A DNA stretch of 36,652 nucleotides, taken from positions 9,056-45,707 of the forward strand of contig JAAAIG010000237.1 of the NCBI GenBank assembly GCA_015852425.1, written 5' to 3'. Below are positions 1 through 11,707 of this stretch, one piece after another. Below the pieces are notes generated by a model, which did no database searches, had not been told where the DNA came from, and saw only the letters and a list, made by a program, of their open reading frames with translations. The DNA is from Gryganskiella cystojenkinii. Lineage: Eukaryota; Mortierellomycota; Mortierellomycetes; Mortierellales; Mortierellaceae. Each line of letters begins with the position of its first letter. The stretch's first letter is position 1. The position numbers were made by a program, and so were the translations under genes.

Positions 1-2150
1 AGGCTGAAGTGTGATGAAAACTCCAGCGAGAGGAAAACCACAGCGAGAGGAAAACTCCAGTGAGAGGCAACACCACAGCGAGAGAAGAAAAAGTCCGGCG
101 AGAGGAACAGTCCGACAAGAGGAAAATCTAGGGAGAGGACGACAGTTGTCCGTCTAGCAAGGTTGAGGATGGCAGAGGAAAGTTATCAGTAGTGTTCATC
201 TCATGCTTAAGCTATAATATCTTATCTTTTTAGGCGGTGGCGGCTCCGACTTCGTAGAAATGGGCGGCCGCCTTCAGCGCCGTGATTTTCGCTACCAGCC
301 GCGAGATATGATGCTGATGTTACTAGTAGCGGACAGCCCTGAACTCAAACAAAAAATTATCCTGGAATACGTTGAGTTTTCATTATTCCAACTCCATCCG
401 TGCAGCCTGTGGGAACTGCGGGTTGGAAATGGCCTTCTCGTAGTCGGCCTCGACTTCATCGTGGCTTTGATACCCAAAGTATCCACAAACGAACCAAACG
501 TTGCGTTTGCTCCGATTCTTTGGACACAGATGATTAGCTCCATCAAAATGCCCTTCAAATGGAAACTTCGCCGTCTGGTCAGTTATGAGCATAAAGACAT
601 TCATATCTTCCTCATCAGACTCGTCCTGTCTGTCTCCACTGTCATTCTGGAAGGGGTCAGGGAGCGGTTCAGCAGAGATTCCAGGCGGACTTTCAGGTAT
701 TTTTGTTGTGTATCCTATAACATTCAAGTTTACGTGTGGGTGGGAGTGTGATGAAAACTCCAGCGAGAGGAAAACCACAGCGAGCGATAAACTCCAGTCA
801 GAGGAAACATCACAGTGAGAGAAGAAAAAGTCCGGCGGCAAGAAGAGTCCGACGAGAGGAAAAATCTAGGGAGAGGACGACAATGCGTCTATCAAGGTTG
901 AGGATGGCGGAGGAAAGTATCAGTACATAGTCTGAGTATTACAGATCACCAGTGTTCATTTCAAGGTTAGGCTACCTTACCTTTCTGGGCCGCTGCCTTC
1001 AACGCCGTTGTTTTCGGTACCAACCGTGAGAGATGGTGCTGGTGTTTGTAGTATCGGACAGCCCTTAACTCGCTCGAAAAATCCTTCTGGAAGACTTTGA
1101 GCTTCCATTCCAACTCCGTCCGGGCAAGACTGTGAAAGCTGCAGGTTCGAGACGGCCTTCGGATAGTCGGCCTCGGCTTGTTCCTTGCTCTGGTAGCCAA
1201 AATGTTCGACAAAAGAACCAAACGTGGCGTTTGCTCCGATTATGGCGACCCACATGGTTTGGTCCTGGGTGTTGAAGCTGTGGACGACCGTGGTCAGCCA
1301 TATAGGGACAGACAAAAACCAGCCCAGGCAACTAAAATGTTGTTACTGAAGGATGCCATGGTGAGCGTCACGACTCGTTTCGGCAGGATCATAGATACGT
1401 TATTAGACATGTCCATCTCGCCCGCACTATTGCCCAGGCGCTCGAGTCGCTTTTGACATCCCCATGGGTCCGGGCATACAAAGAGTCCAAGGATCAACAA
1501 ATCGAGTCCAGCGATATGACGAAAGAAAAAAGGTAAGATCCCTTAAGGACATTAAGCTTGTCCGTCTATCAAGCTTGAGGATGAAGAGGAAAGTTACCAG
1601 TACAGAGTCCAAAGCATTACAGATCATCGGAGGTCACCACAGGTTTAAGCTATCTTACCTTTTGAACCGTGGCGGCTCCCACTTCGTAAAAATGGGCCGC
1701 CGCCTCTAGTGCCGTCGTTTTTGCAATCAGGCGGGAAAGGCGGAGCTGGCGTTCGTAGCGACGCATGGCCCAGAACTCGCACGAGAAACTCTTCTGGAAG
1801 ACTTTATTCTTCCACTCCAGCCTGTGAGAGCTGCGGGTTGGAAATGGTCCTCTCGTAGTTGACCTCGGCTTCATCGTGGCTTTGATACCCAAAGGGATCC
1901 ACAAACGAGCGTTTGCTCCGATTCTTTGGACCCAGATGATTTGGTCTTGGGTGCTGAAGTCGTGGACGACCGTGGTCGGTCATATGGAGACCGACAGAAA
2001 CTGCAAGTGCCTAAAGTGTTGTTACTCAAGGGTGCCATGACCAAGGTCACGACTCGTTTCGGCAGGATCATAGATATTAGACATGACCATCTCACTCACA
2101 CTGTAGCCCAGATCGAGTTGCTTTTGACATCTCTATGGGTTCGGGAATGC
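1..2150. repeat. Three diverged tandem copies of a ~650-760 bp unit
   Basis: A purine-rich block beginning 'gtgtgatgaaaactccagcg' is seen at about 10-190 and again at about 748-930. The block after it (about 190-735 and 930-1480) recurs, with a third copy at about 1506-2150 that keeps only part of the purine-rich leader ('tccgtctatcaag' near 1560). Copies are clearly related but carry many substitutions and indels. Each carries, on the minus strand, the same degenerate protein module (residue string 'NATFGSFVE' or close variants). Copy borders are approximate because they were aligned by eye. Confidence 0.75.
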
Positions 2151-3010
2151 CAAAGAGTCCGAGAATCAACGGATGACCAACAAGTTCCTCCACGAGGAGC
2201 TGCTCCGGGTAGGTACCGATCGACCTGCACGGTCAAATCAGCATCCACCAAGATGCTTCCGTGCAGGGTTTCGGCCAAGTCACCGAGCGCCTTAGGGATA
2301 TTTACTCCAGCCCAATACCTCTTGAAAACCTGATCAGGATTCTTTCGATGCTCAGTTAGCCGGGTCTCCAGGAGCTCCTCGCAGACCGCGATTTGCTTAG
2401 ACATCCTCACGCTCCACTTGATACCCTTGTGGAGACCAACAGATACCGCCCAGGCGACTAGAGTGGCATTACTCTAGGATGCCACAGTGACCGTCACGAT
2501 TCGTTTTGGGATGCTCTCTGGAAACCATCTGTGCAGGATCATCGACATGACCATCTTCCTCGCACTGTCTCCCAGATGCTCGAGTCGCTTGTTGACAAGC
2601 CCGTGGGTCCGTGCATGCCAGAGTGTCCAAGGATCAACAAATTGATGACCAACAATTCCTCTACTAGGAATTGCTCCGGGCACGTACCGATCAATTTGTT
2701 TTTCTTGAGTCTTGGCTCAATCTGCAGGTACTTGATATTGACGTCGGCCCAGCGATCGAGCTTGATGCTTGGACGTGGGAACAGGTACGAGAGGGTTCGG
2801 ATGGTCAAGTCCATGATACCGCGATCTTGATGCATAGCTATTGCCAAGAAAAGGTACATGGTCTTGAGGGAGACAGGGGGAGATTTTTTCATCTCGTTGC
2901 AGAGGTCCTCAGAGTTGCCTTCAGGCAGATACAGGAACACTCGAATACCTTTCATGGTCTTGTAAATCGACCGACCATTATCGTGATACAGATCAAGGGT
3001 TTCAGCGGGA
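190..3010 (-). pseudogene. Degenerate multi-module gene relic, unrecognised family
   Basis: Reading the minus strand from about 3010 leftwards gives protein-like segments: 'ETLDLYHDNGRSIYKTMKGI', then 'VSLKTMYLFLAIAMHQD', 'LDRWADVNIKYLQIE', 'FLVEEL', then in another frame 'RLEHLGDSARKMV' and 'HRWFPESIPKR', a stop near 2475, then 'NPDQVFKRYWAGVNIPKALG'. After that come three copies of a C-terminal module with 'NATFGSFV' and 'GYQS'. Frame changes and stops break it into at least five pieces. A homologous relic lies at 33030-33826 on the same strand, so this was a real dispersed protein family. I do not recognise it; a Crinkler-type or transposon-linked origin is possible but no diagnostic motif is visible. 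Module copies 2 and 3 keep an intact-looking splice donor (AAG|GTAAG) on the minus strand near 980 and 1660. Confidence 0.55.
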
Positions 3011-3297
3011 CGAGTACCAGAGTGTCAGGGTTAAGAAGAGATGCGGGGGCAGAGGAGGTTGCTGATGCTGCAGTTGCTGCTGTTGTTATTGATGGGCTAC
3101 GATCATGATGAAGAGAGTGGAGTGGAGGCAATAACAGAGATGGCACAACTAAATTTAGGGACGAATTACAGGGATAAGACGGTTAAAATCCATGTGCAAC
3201 AGGAAAAACAGTCGACGCTGCTGGGATCGGATATGAAAATACTGGCTCTTTTGCTCTTCTTACCTCTTTTTAAGTTGCGAAGGAATGAATGTCTGAA

Positions 3298-3425
3298 CGT
3301 ATGAATGACGAGAAAATGAATGGTTCCGCTTTTTTGCACAAAGAATCCAATGGTGCGGAATAAGCGTATGATTGACGAGAAACTAAACGATTTCACAAAG
3401 AAGAATCCGACGGTGTGGAATAGAA
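3298..3425. repeat. Imperfect tandem duplication, unit ~65 bp
   Basis: The sequence starting 'cgtatgaatgacgagaaaat' (3298) and ending at 'ggtgcggaata' is followed directly by a diverged second copy starting 'cgtatgattgacgagaaact' (3366) and ending at 'ggtgtggaata'. The copies differ by substitutions and a small internal deletion. No gene is evident here. Confidence 0.65.
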
Positions 3426-5455
3426 CACAAAAACACGGAGGAGAGCTCTGGTTTTCGTATGCGTTGTGACCTTTTCTGCCTACCTTGGAAGCAACGACTT
3501 TTCGTTATCATTGCCAGGACTTACCTCTAAGTCATCATAAGGGAGTCATGAGAAGGGTGGTATCATGCTTTCCTTTCCGTGTACCGGACGGTGGTACATT
3601 TTCTTTTTCTTTTTAGAGCCGGCCCATGCATCAGAGACGATTGCTTCTGGGCCATAAAGCAACTGACTAAATTTTATATTGATAAGAAAGTCGTTTTGAA
3701 CATGATCAGAGCCTTTCGTCACCCAACCAATGCAGTCTTTGTCAATAATATTCTTACCGAACTGCCAACAATTGGCTCTGTGTTCGAGGGCCTTCCACTT
3801 CCCACCTCTGGATCACGGATAATCTTGCTCGTCATTATTTTCGTCTGCTGAAGAGAGTGCATCTATGATATCGGGGCATGGCGTACAGGAGCCGTATCGA
3901 AAGGTGCCAAGACACTGACAATCGAGATACGAGGACAACGAGGACTTCACGATCGGCGTTCATGCAGGTCGTGAAGGTCGGGGAGATGATTCATTCGAGG
4001 AGTCCATCATCAAGGTGCTCCGCAGTGCCGATAGCCTCTTCAAGCGTTCCAGACCGGCGCGTCCATGATCGCAGTAACTTGAACTACTGAGCGATGAAAT
4101 GTGGACATGTTTCCACATGATCAAGGTGCTGACTGCGAGATTGAGGCAGCCGCTGTCCTATTGAAAGGCCACTCCCGGATAGTAGGAGACGTCGTGGAGG
4201 TCGACCGGAAAGGAGTCTCTGGGTCATACGGACCATATTCCGATCAAGCCCTGCGATGTTGATTGTAGATAAGGAAAGGCGTGGATGTGGGTCACGAGCT
4301 TAGGAGACGCGACGCGTGACCTTTCTCGATTAACACCGATCGGGACCTGGATCAGCTCCACGAATGTGATTATTGAAGAACGCGGGCACATGACTGGATG
4401 GATAAGTGTTCTAAAATGTTGGACTTGATGTGGGGTGTGTGCGCTTGTGGAAGACGATCGATAGCGAATCTGACGACAAGGACTGCTTTCAAAGCAATAG
4501 TAGACGACAACATGTCAGTAACAGCCACCATTAAGAACGACGAGTAACAAGAGTTCAGGATCAGTAAGAGTTGAGGACAATACTCACGATGTGCATATTC
4601 GAAAACTGGAGTCAGAGAAACAAGGCGGCTGAATCTTGATAAGGCAGCGATAGTATGAGTGGTGTATCATACTCGACGGCCTTGTTACAATATCAAGCTT
4701 CCGACATGGGGCGCAACAATCGAGGGACTGCCAGTTTGTGGCGTCATCTGGATATTGTGAGGCTCTTTTACGACGCTGGAATGTGACTTTTGATCAGTCA
4801 CGCTCCATCAGTATCAGATGACTATCATGCGCGGGTCGATTACTCCAAGAACCCGAGGACAAAGAGGATGAAGGCGAAGAAGAGGAAGGAGACGAGGGCA
4901 GGAGGTTCGGCGTTCGCGTCTACAGTCATATCGAAAAGGATAACAGAGTCATCAACAGGGCTTGGCAACTCTGAGCTTGATTCGAGGAGGAAGGACAGTC
5001 GACTTTAGAAAAGAGAGACGACGAGTGTGGTGCTGGTTCTGAATGAGGTGTCCGAGTCGCTTCATGAGAATACGGCAGGGAGAATGAACACAACATGGAG
5101 GGGACGGCAAACGATGGAATGATTGAAGGCGGAATTGAAAATGGTAAATGATTGAAGAACAAGAGCGGATGAGGTGAGAAGAGGGAAGTAAAGAGGATGG
5201 AACAAAGGAGTGTTCTTTTTGGATTTAACTCATGAAAATCCACTGACATGGCATAAATTTTGGTGGCGCGATTTTTCCGCGGCTTTGAGAAAGGACATTG
5301 CAAACAAAACAAAAAAAACAAAAAAAAGACAATACGAACTCTTCCACCTCGAAGTAAAAGTGTACACTTCGTATAGTGAGTGAAGAACTGAGCCGACCGC
5401 AGCCGTTCAAGTCATTGCTGTAATTCTTTATGGTATCAAAATTGTCAAAACGGAA
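3426..5455. other. About 2 kb without an assignable gene
   Basis: No frame gives a convincing multi-exon gene on either strand. A 90-codon plus-strand frame at 3579-3851 has no recognisable domain. A purine-rich stretch at 4850-4975 reads, in one plus frame, as an acidic run followed by 'RRFGVRVYSHIEKDNRV' and a stop; just upstream in the same frame, past a stop, is 'LLRRWNVTFDQS'. These look like eroded coding DNA, possibly from a retroelement polyprotein, but I cannot prove it. The last 200-300 bp before 5456 probably include the 3' UTR of the RhoGAP gene. Confidence 0.5.
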
Positions 5456-8400
5456 TCACACCTCATACTTTTGATGGTGCTGCTGTTGCTGCTGCTGTTG
5501 TTGTTGTTGCTGTTGTTGTTGTTGCTGTGTCGGTGGAAATACTCCAGATAAAGGACCAAGGCTATCAAACCTCGGTGAAGGACCCTTGAAATGTCCACCC
5601 TCAATAGTCGGTGAGGTCGGTGTCCCCAGACTCGAAGCCGAAGATTTCCTTGAAGTCGAGAACGGTCTCGAGTTCCCGTACTGACCCCCCATCCCCGTAG
5701 GACTCTCGACCCTCAATCCTCCCAGACTCGTCTGAGCCATCGAAGCCGCCAACAATCGCTCGTCCGCAACCATCATCGAGTTTGTCCTCGAGGGCAATTT
5801 GGGCAAAACGTCAAAGATTCGCTCACTGTTTACAATCAGATCCGCGAGAACTAGATCGTTACTCCAACTGGCCGCCGCCGATGTCGTGGATGTCGTCGCT
5901 GCTGTCGGTGGCGGCGCGGCCGTACCCACCGAAGTCATACTGTTGGTCAGTGAAGTACCAAGAGGAGGCGAAGACGATGACGAATAAGGCGGCAAGGTCG
6001 AGCTGGTGTTGTGGGAACCTAGGTTCGGGGATGAGAACGACGTTGTCATGCCACCCATCGGTTGAGGACTCGATCCGAGAGGGTAAGGTGGAAGACCGTC
6101 CGTAATTGGCAGAGGCGATGAGGGTCCTGAATTGCTATGGTGGAATCCCAGGGATGGGTTCTGAGGGTAGAACTGTTGTTGCTTGGACTGGTGGTACTGT
6201 GGGTACTGTGGGTGAGGATGATGATGCTGCTGGGTTTGATCCGCCCAGGGCGCCGTGTGCGATGCAGGTGATGTCGAGATTGGAGAATGATGAGCCGCAA
6301 ACGACATACTTGAAGGGTTATCGGCAAGCTGTGTGTTCAATCCCTGAGGTCCCACAGCACTGTTGAAATCATGGAAAATGGCCGGGGTGAAGATCATGGA
6401 CAGGTTCTCCAGTGTCATCTTGTTATCCTCGACATGCTCATGGATTCTGCAACAAAAAGAAAGAAGCAATTTGGAAATAGAGAGAGAAAGCGATTAGGTT
6501 AAGATTCTATCGAAATTGAACAAGGCGATTGTGTGACATATGATTGAGTTTTCAGCGGTTCGCGATTGTCCTACCGATGCAGATGCTGGATCAAGAGCTG
6601 TAAAGTGTCAATATTGCAATCCGGCAGGAACTTGAGTCGAGCTTTGAGTTCGCTTAATCTTGCTCCGGGGTCTTGATTGGCTATTATGGTGGGAATGGAG
6701 TAAAGGCCAAAGGTGTCAATCGGTTTTCCGAGAACGGTTTTCCAATCATAGACAGAACAACATCAAGTTGTCGACGTGAATTTACCAGAGTATGCGATGC
6801 GATCCTTGAGCGCAAAAGGGAATAAGGGTTCAGGCAACTCACGCAGATACACTTTGAGGACAGCCGCAATCGAGGCACAATCCTCTCCAGAAGAAGGATC
6901 CGTCAAATCCACAGCCTCCTCGTTCAGGTCGAAAAGTCGTCTCAGCTGCATAATCTGAGCGTGGCGTCCCGATACTCGATAGATACCTTCTTTGCGCAGG
7001 CCTGTTACATAAGTAATAGTCGATTGTTAATAAGGAGGCTCCATCTAAATCAGGAATAGGTAACGGCGCTGGCTACACCAGTTAGTCGCCCTGGTTACCT
7101 GAACGGTCAATGGCATCGATGCACTTCACAATTACGAGAGGGATAGGATGCCTCTTCTTCTGAACGTATTGAGACAAGCTCGTGCCGAAGATACTCTCTA
7201 TTCCAGTGGCATCATCAAAAGCGTAAAAGGGTTGTAAGCAAAAAGGACATGTCAACTCGGATCGCTCTTGTTCCGCAAATGGTAGATCCTTTCAACTTGA
7301 TATTTGCCTGGAATGATCTTGTTGTGGTAGTTCTCATAGTATACTGGTTTGGGATGCGAGTTGATATCCTTGGTAAACGAAAGACAAAGCTGGTCCACAT
7401 CCCCAGCTGGCTTGATACACGCCACAACAACTGAAAACTTGTCGACCTCTTCCTTTGATTTGGTTATCATGTCCCGTTCGCCTACTACAAAGGCTTCCAG
7501 ACACTGCCGACAAGTTGTCCCACGCTCCTTGATCATGACTTGCATCGCCTATAAAAAAATAAACAGAGAAAAAAACATTCGGGGAATGTTGAGAACCTCA
7601 GCTTTGTTTGCGTTTTTCGTCTTAAAACGAATTTCAGGCAGCGCAACATCTTTTTTTTCAGTTTGATTTTGTCCCACCAACACAACCAACCACACATACC
7701 ACGTAGGCTTGATCGAAGCACTCCTCCCGTTTCTTTCTAAACGTTTCGAGAGACTGCACTGCCGTCTTATATTCGGCGTCTGGAGGATGAAGAAAGAAAG
7801 AAAGCGAAAAAAAAAGATATTAATAGCCATTGATGAGAAACAGCCCCCTCGACTAGTTTCGATAACCGGTCCGTCCGATAGGGCAAGGGCTTATGGGGAC
7901 AAAAAATTCGCGTGCGAAAAAAAAAAGGAACAGAGGTCGTCGTGAGTGAAAGAATAAGCCCAAACTTGCCTGAATCCTCCATGTCACGCTTGCTCTTCGC
8001 GAGTCGTCCAGCTGCACCAGAGGTGCTGGCAAGATTCTTGAGTCGTTCCCGCACTGGCAGGTGATCACTGTCCTCTGCTGCGAGTGCCTGTTCAAGATCC
8101 CGACATCTTTGTTCATAGTTCCTTTTCAGCTAATGCCAATGAGAACAGGGGGTTTTTTTCAGAAAAGAACGTCAGTAAAAGGCAAAAAATTAAAAAAAAA
8201 AAGGGTCATGCAAAAACGCGGAAGGGTGCCATAGCAGCCTCGGCTTTTTTGGAGGAGTCTCGGGAACAATTTTTCCACGTCCAAGACATCCATAAGGGTC
8301 ACATAATAGGAGTAAAAAATTACCTTTGGCACTGTCGAGAGTCGGTTTTCTGCATATAGGGCAAAGATGGGTCTCGTAATCTCTTTCTGGGTCTTTCGTT

Positions 8401-9180
8401 GCTTCTCGTGCGAGTCCTATCGTAAGAGCATATCAAAAAGTAGATGAGGAGAGAGCGACAAAACTATTCGGTGAAAATTTGTGCTCAACAAAAAAAAAAG
8501 AGAGAACCAGACCCTGCTAGCTTGTTTTTTGGTCATCGATTTTTTTTTTTTGTAGTGGTGGTGAGAGCGATCAACTTTTATCCGTTCATTTCGTTCTTTC
8601 TCCTCTTCCATTTTTTTCAGGAACGCTCTCTTCTTTTCTATTTTTTTTTTACCTTCAAACTAGCGACGGCCCCCATCAACGTCTTGAGCAACTTGATAAA
8701 CGGTCTACGCCGGACAAACGTCTGGGTGGTCAACTCGAGTAGAGCATCAAAAGCCATATGAAGCGTGGTTGGAATTTCTTCTGGGTCAGACGAGTTACTA
8801 CTGAACGCTCCATTGTTGGAATTGTTATTTCCCTGGCTGCTGGTGTTGGAGTTGTTGTTACTTGGGATCTTGGAGGTCCTGGCCAACTTTTCAAGGCTGC
8901 GAGAATAGGTCTCTTCGATCTCAAGTCGTGCCTTGAAATAGGCCAGATACCTTGCCGTGTCCTCGCCTTGCATGGTTTGAAAGATTCTGTTGAGAGAAGC
9001 GTCCCAGGCCTGGGCTTGTTCCTTGGACTCTTTTGCCTCTCTGGTCATGGGAGGCATTCCGAGTTGGGGCATGATGGGCGTAGCACGAGAGAGACCGGGC
9101 TGAGGAGGGGGAATGTACGAGTCCCGGTGGTCCCTGTCACGGTCGACATCACTGGGCATGCGACTGTGCCTGGAGGTCAT
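5456..9180 (-). CDS. F-BAR and RhoGAP domain protein (Rgd1/Rga7-like)
   Basis: Predicted 854-aa GTPase-activating protein for Rho GTPases that should bind curved plasma membrane and switch off Rho signalling at sites of growth or septation. Nine exons on the minus strand: 9180-8653, 8416-8324, 8129-7970, 7779-7700, 7548-7257, 7197-7099, 7001-6786, 6680-6575, 6446-5456; all phases close. The F-BAR region runs from about residue 50 to 370, mostly helical and charged. RhoGAP spans about 386-560 and keeps the catalytic arginine finger in GIYRVSG (R426), the lysine in AAVLKVYLRELPEPL (K467) and the asparagine in NKMTLENL (N539). The tail (about 560-854) is Ser/Pro/Thr-rich, disordered, and ends in about 16 glutamines. 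The start at 9180 is favoured because upstream sequence is pyrimidine-rich on the coding strand and codes for hydrophobic low-complexity residues. Two introns are unusual: intron 3 has a GC donor, and intron 5 (59 nt) a weak GTTGAC donor. An additional 51-nt terminal intron near 5467 is possible. Confidence 0.88.
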
Positions 9181-9624
9181 GAGGGAGGGTAAGCGGAATG
9201 AATGGGAGTAATGGGGTTTACGAGAGGGAAGGTGAAGGAGCAGTGAAGAGAAGGAAGTAGTGACGACAGAACAGAAGAAAGAAATAGAAGAAGCGGAGGG
9301 AAAATAAAAAAAGAGGAATTGAGAAAACGGGGGGGAACTCTCCAAAAAAATGATTTTTGGATTTTTGGTGCGCGTCCGTGCCTCTGCTGTCCGCCGTGTG
9401 CCTGGACTGGACCCCAGTTGTTCTTTGAGGAATAGTGACTGTTTGAAAGACGAAGGGGTTTTCTGAACAGATCTCTTTTTTTTTCTTTCGCATATTCTTT
9501 CATTTGTTGATCACGACGACTCGAACACGGCGACTACCAGCTACCAGCACGGTCCATTCGTTTTTATTCTCCCTGATACTGAAATCATTTATACCACCTT
9601 CATTCACTCATTCATTCTTTTACC
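9181..9624. promoter_or_regulatory. Shared upstream region, RhoGAP (-) and neurochondrin (+)
   Basis: This 444-bp gap lies between two divergent start codons. It is strongly strand-asymmetric: purine-rich on the plus strand at about 9190-9320 (pyrimidine-rich on the RhoGAP coding strand), then T/C-rich on the plus strand from 9475 to 9622 just before the neurochondrin ATG. Pyrimidine tracts before start codons are common in fungal promoters and 5' UTRs. Individual factor sites cannot be named from this alone. Confidence 0.5.
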
Positions 9625-11619
9625 ATGGACGCATCTACCACGGGAACAACATCAAACTTGGACCGCTGTTTGGAGTTGCTGCGCCCAGGAACTGCAGACG
9701 AATCCAAGTTCATTGGGCTGACGCTCATGTCGGAACTACTCCAGACAGACCAGGACCCAAAGACAATCACCCGCTTCTTTGAAAGCATCGACTTTAAATT
9801 CCTCGACCGCATGCTCCAGATCGGTAATACTTTGACTGAAATCTGCTACTGCACATTTCCTGTTTTTAAATCTTTTCAACCTTTATTTACGCATCGCATT
9901 TTTCGACTGTTTTGGTTCATAAAAATAGAAGAGGACTCGGTCCCCAAGGATGCTGGTGTTGACGCAACTACCATTCGATCCATCGCCCTCGATATCCTCA
10001 CCTGCTTCTCCTCCAACGGCGATCTGTTGATCAGGAAAGAATTCAAAGACAGAGTTCCCACCATGCTTCGTCTCTTGTCAGCCAGGTAAAAAAAATTAAA
10101 AAAAACACGCGGCGCCTCTTTTTATCTCGATGTACCCCCACCTACGTCTCTTGAAGACCTTCTAAACGACCTCCTTTCTTCCTCCTTTTGATCTTAGTGA
10201 CGATACCGACAACAGCGAAAAGATTCTAAAGATCTTGATCAGGATCACAACTTTTCCCCAGATCGCCATGGTCCTCACCAACCCTCGTTACCAAAGCTCC
10301 ATTATCACCTACATCCTCGCCACGTTCGACAAGAAAACAGAGGAACCTCACAAGGACGCCGTCATGGTTTGCCAGCGGACGTTTCTTAACATCCAAGAAG
10401 GTTACAAACAAAACGCCGAAGCCGTCTTGCAAATCACAAAGGAGTTTCTTCCGACTGTCATGGACCTACTCTCGACTGCATTCAGTCACTTGAAGGAGAC
10501 ACACAAGGCCGACATCTTGCACCTGATTGCGGGATCATTGGCGTATCTCCCAGAGGCTTATATGCAACGACATACTAAGGACCATCCCTCCGAGACCAAG
10601 ATCTGGACCAAGAACTTGAAATCTGGATTGATCCAATTACTCAGCACCCGACAAAGTAAATCTAGAGGATAGAATAGCATAAGGTCATGGATCAAGAACT
10701 CTATAGAAACTGGGTACTTAACCGTTTTCCTTTTTTTTTTTTTCCCTTTCTCGTTAGCCCCCGCCACCAGAGACGATTGTTTCAAACTAATTGGTGTCCT
10801 CTTGCAGCGATTGGGACCCAGTTGGCTCTTCCCCGACCCTCCCTCCAAAAAATCTGTCGTTTCTAAAAAGACCTCGCCGGCTTCGCTTTCCAGCTCGATG
10901 GAATCCCTTTCTCTGTCCGATTCAGAGATTGACAAGAAATTTGCCGCGTTGGTCGTTCATTTGACTTGTGTTGAGGTCAGAGTGCTTATGGATGAGCTTG
11001 CAGAGGACCTTCCCTCAGGAAACAGCGCCAAAGGCGCTGACACAGAAAAGACAGCCAACTCTTCAACAACAAATATCCGACGGGAACAGGTCCTCCCATT
11101 TGCGTACGAGATTCTCGAGGTCTCGATCGGGTATTTGGTCCGCATCTCGGAGAGTGATGGACCCGAATATGGTCTTTTTGATGCAACCGGCCTGCTCAAG
11201 ATCCAAGAGTCCTTGCAATCAACTTTTGCGGCGATCCTGGATTATCTGAGGGATTTACATACAGGTACAAAGCCGGAGCAATTGGCCTCGAACATGGTTT
11301 ATTTGGCCTCGCTCCGGATATTGTCTGTTTGGCTCATGGAGGATGACTCGTTGCATGGTCAGGCGTCCTATATCGTTCCAACCTTGGAATCCGTGGTTCG
11401 TTACTGGTAAGAGCTCAACGAAGACATTCAAAGAAAAAATTGGTGTTATCTCTCGGCTAGGCGGGAGGGAGGGGGTATCTTGATGTTGATCTGTTGCTAA
11501 CCATTGCCATGTCATTTTTTTAACCCCTTCTTAGTAAATCCAAATCCTCTCAAAAGTCGTTATTGAGGCTACTGGAGCCCATCTTGGAGCGTTTCCATGA
11601 ACTCTCGCTTGACGATTAA
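9625..11619 (+). CDS. Neurochondrin family protein
   Basis: Predicted 515-aa protein of the neurochondrin family (armadillo-like helical repeats). Animal neurochondrin is linked to neurite growth and CaMKII; the fungal role is not established. Five exons: 9625-9823, 9929-10085, 10198-10655, 10758-11406, 11535-11619; phases 1, 2, 1, 2 close exactly. The family signature is at the N-terminus: 'LDRCLELLRPGTADESKFIG' followed by a leucine-rich helix, then repeated amphipathic helices to the C-terminus, with no membrane segment. A Ser/Lys-rich insert sits around the start of exon 4 (after 'WLFPDPPSKK'). It is shorter than human neurochondrin (about 730 aa) but appears complete, ending 'ERFHELSLDD'. 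It is convergent with the next gene, with only 88 bp between the stops, so the 3' UTRs probably overlap or abut; 'attaaa' near 11635 may serve in polyadenylation. Confidence 0.85.
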
Positions 11620-11707
11620 ATTGTACCATAGACCATTAAAAAAAAAGGACAACATCTGAACAACTAGCACATGCTCTTGAGGCGGAAGAAAAAAGAGGCT
11701 TGATATT

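Noticed and set aside
260..751. Plus-strand 163-codon open frame
   Set aside because: It is the shadow of the minus-strand relic module, which shows conserved protein strings among copies; the plus frame does not.
190..3010. Naming the relic family Crinkler or a transposon protein
   Set aside because: No LFLAK-type header, P-loop, or transposase motif could be seen, so the name would be a guess.
3579..3851. 90-codon plus frame as a small gene
   Set aside because: No domain, no homologous copy in the window, no supporting splice or start context.
4640..4685. tRNA-like stretch 'gatagtatgagtggtgtatc'
   Set aside because: It resembles a D-arm, but no T-arm box (GGTTCGA type), anticodon arm or acceptor pairing follows.
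9181..9345. Extending the RhoGAP protein upstream of 9180
   Set aside because: The extension is low-complexity Ser/Phe/Leu from a pyrimidine tract with no family match; 9180 gives a typical start.
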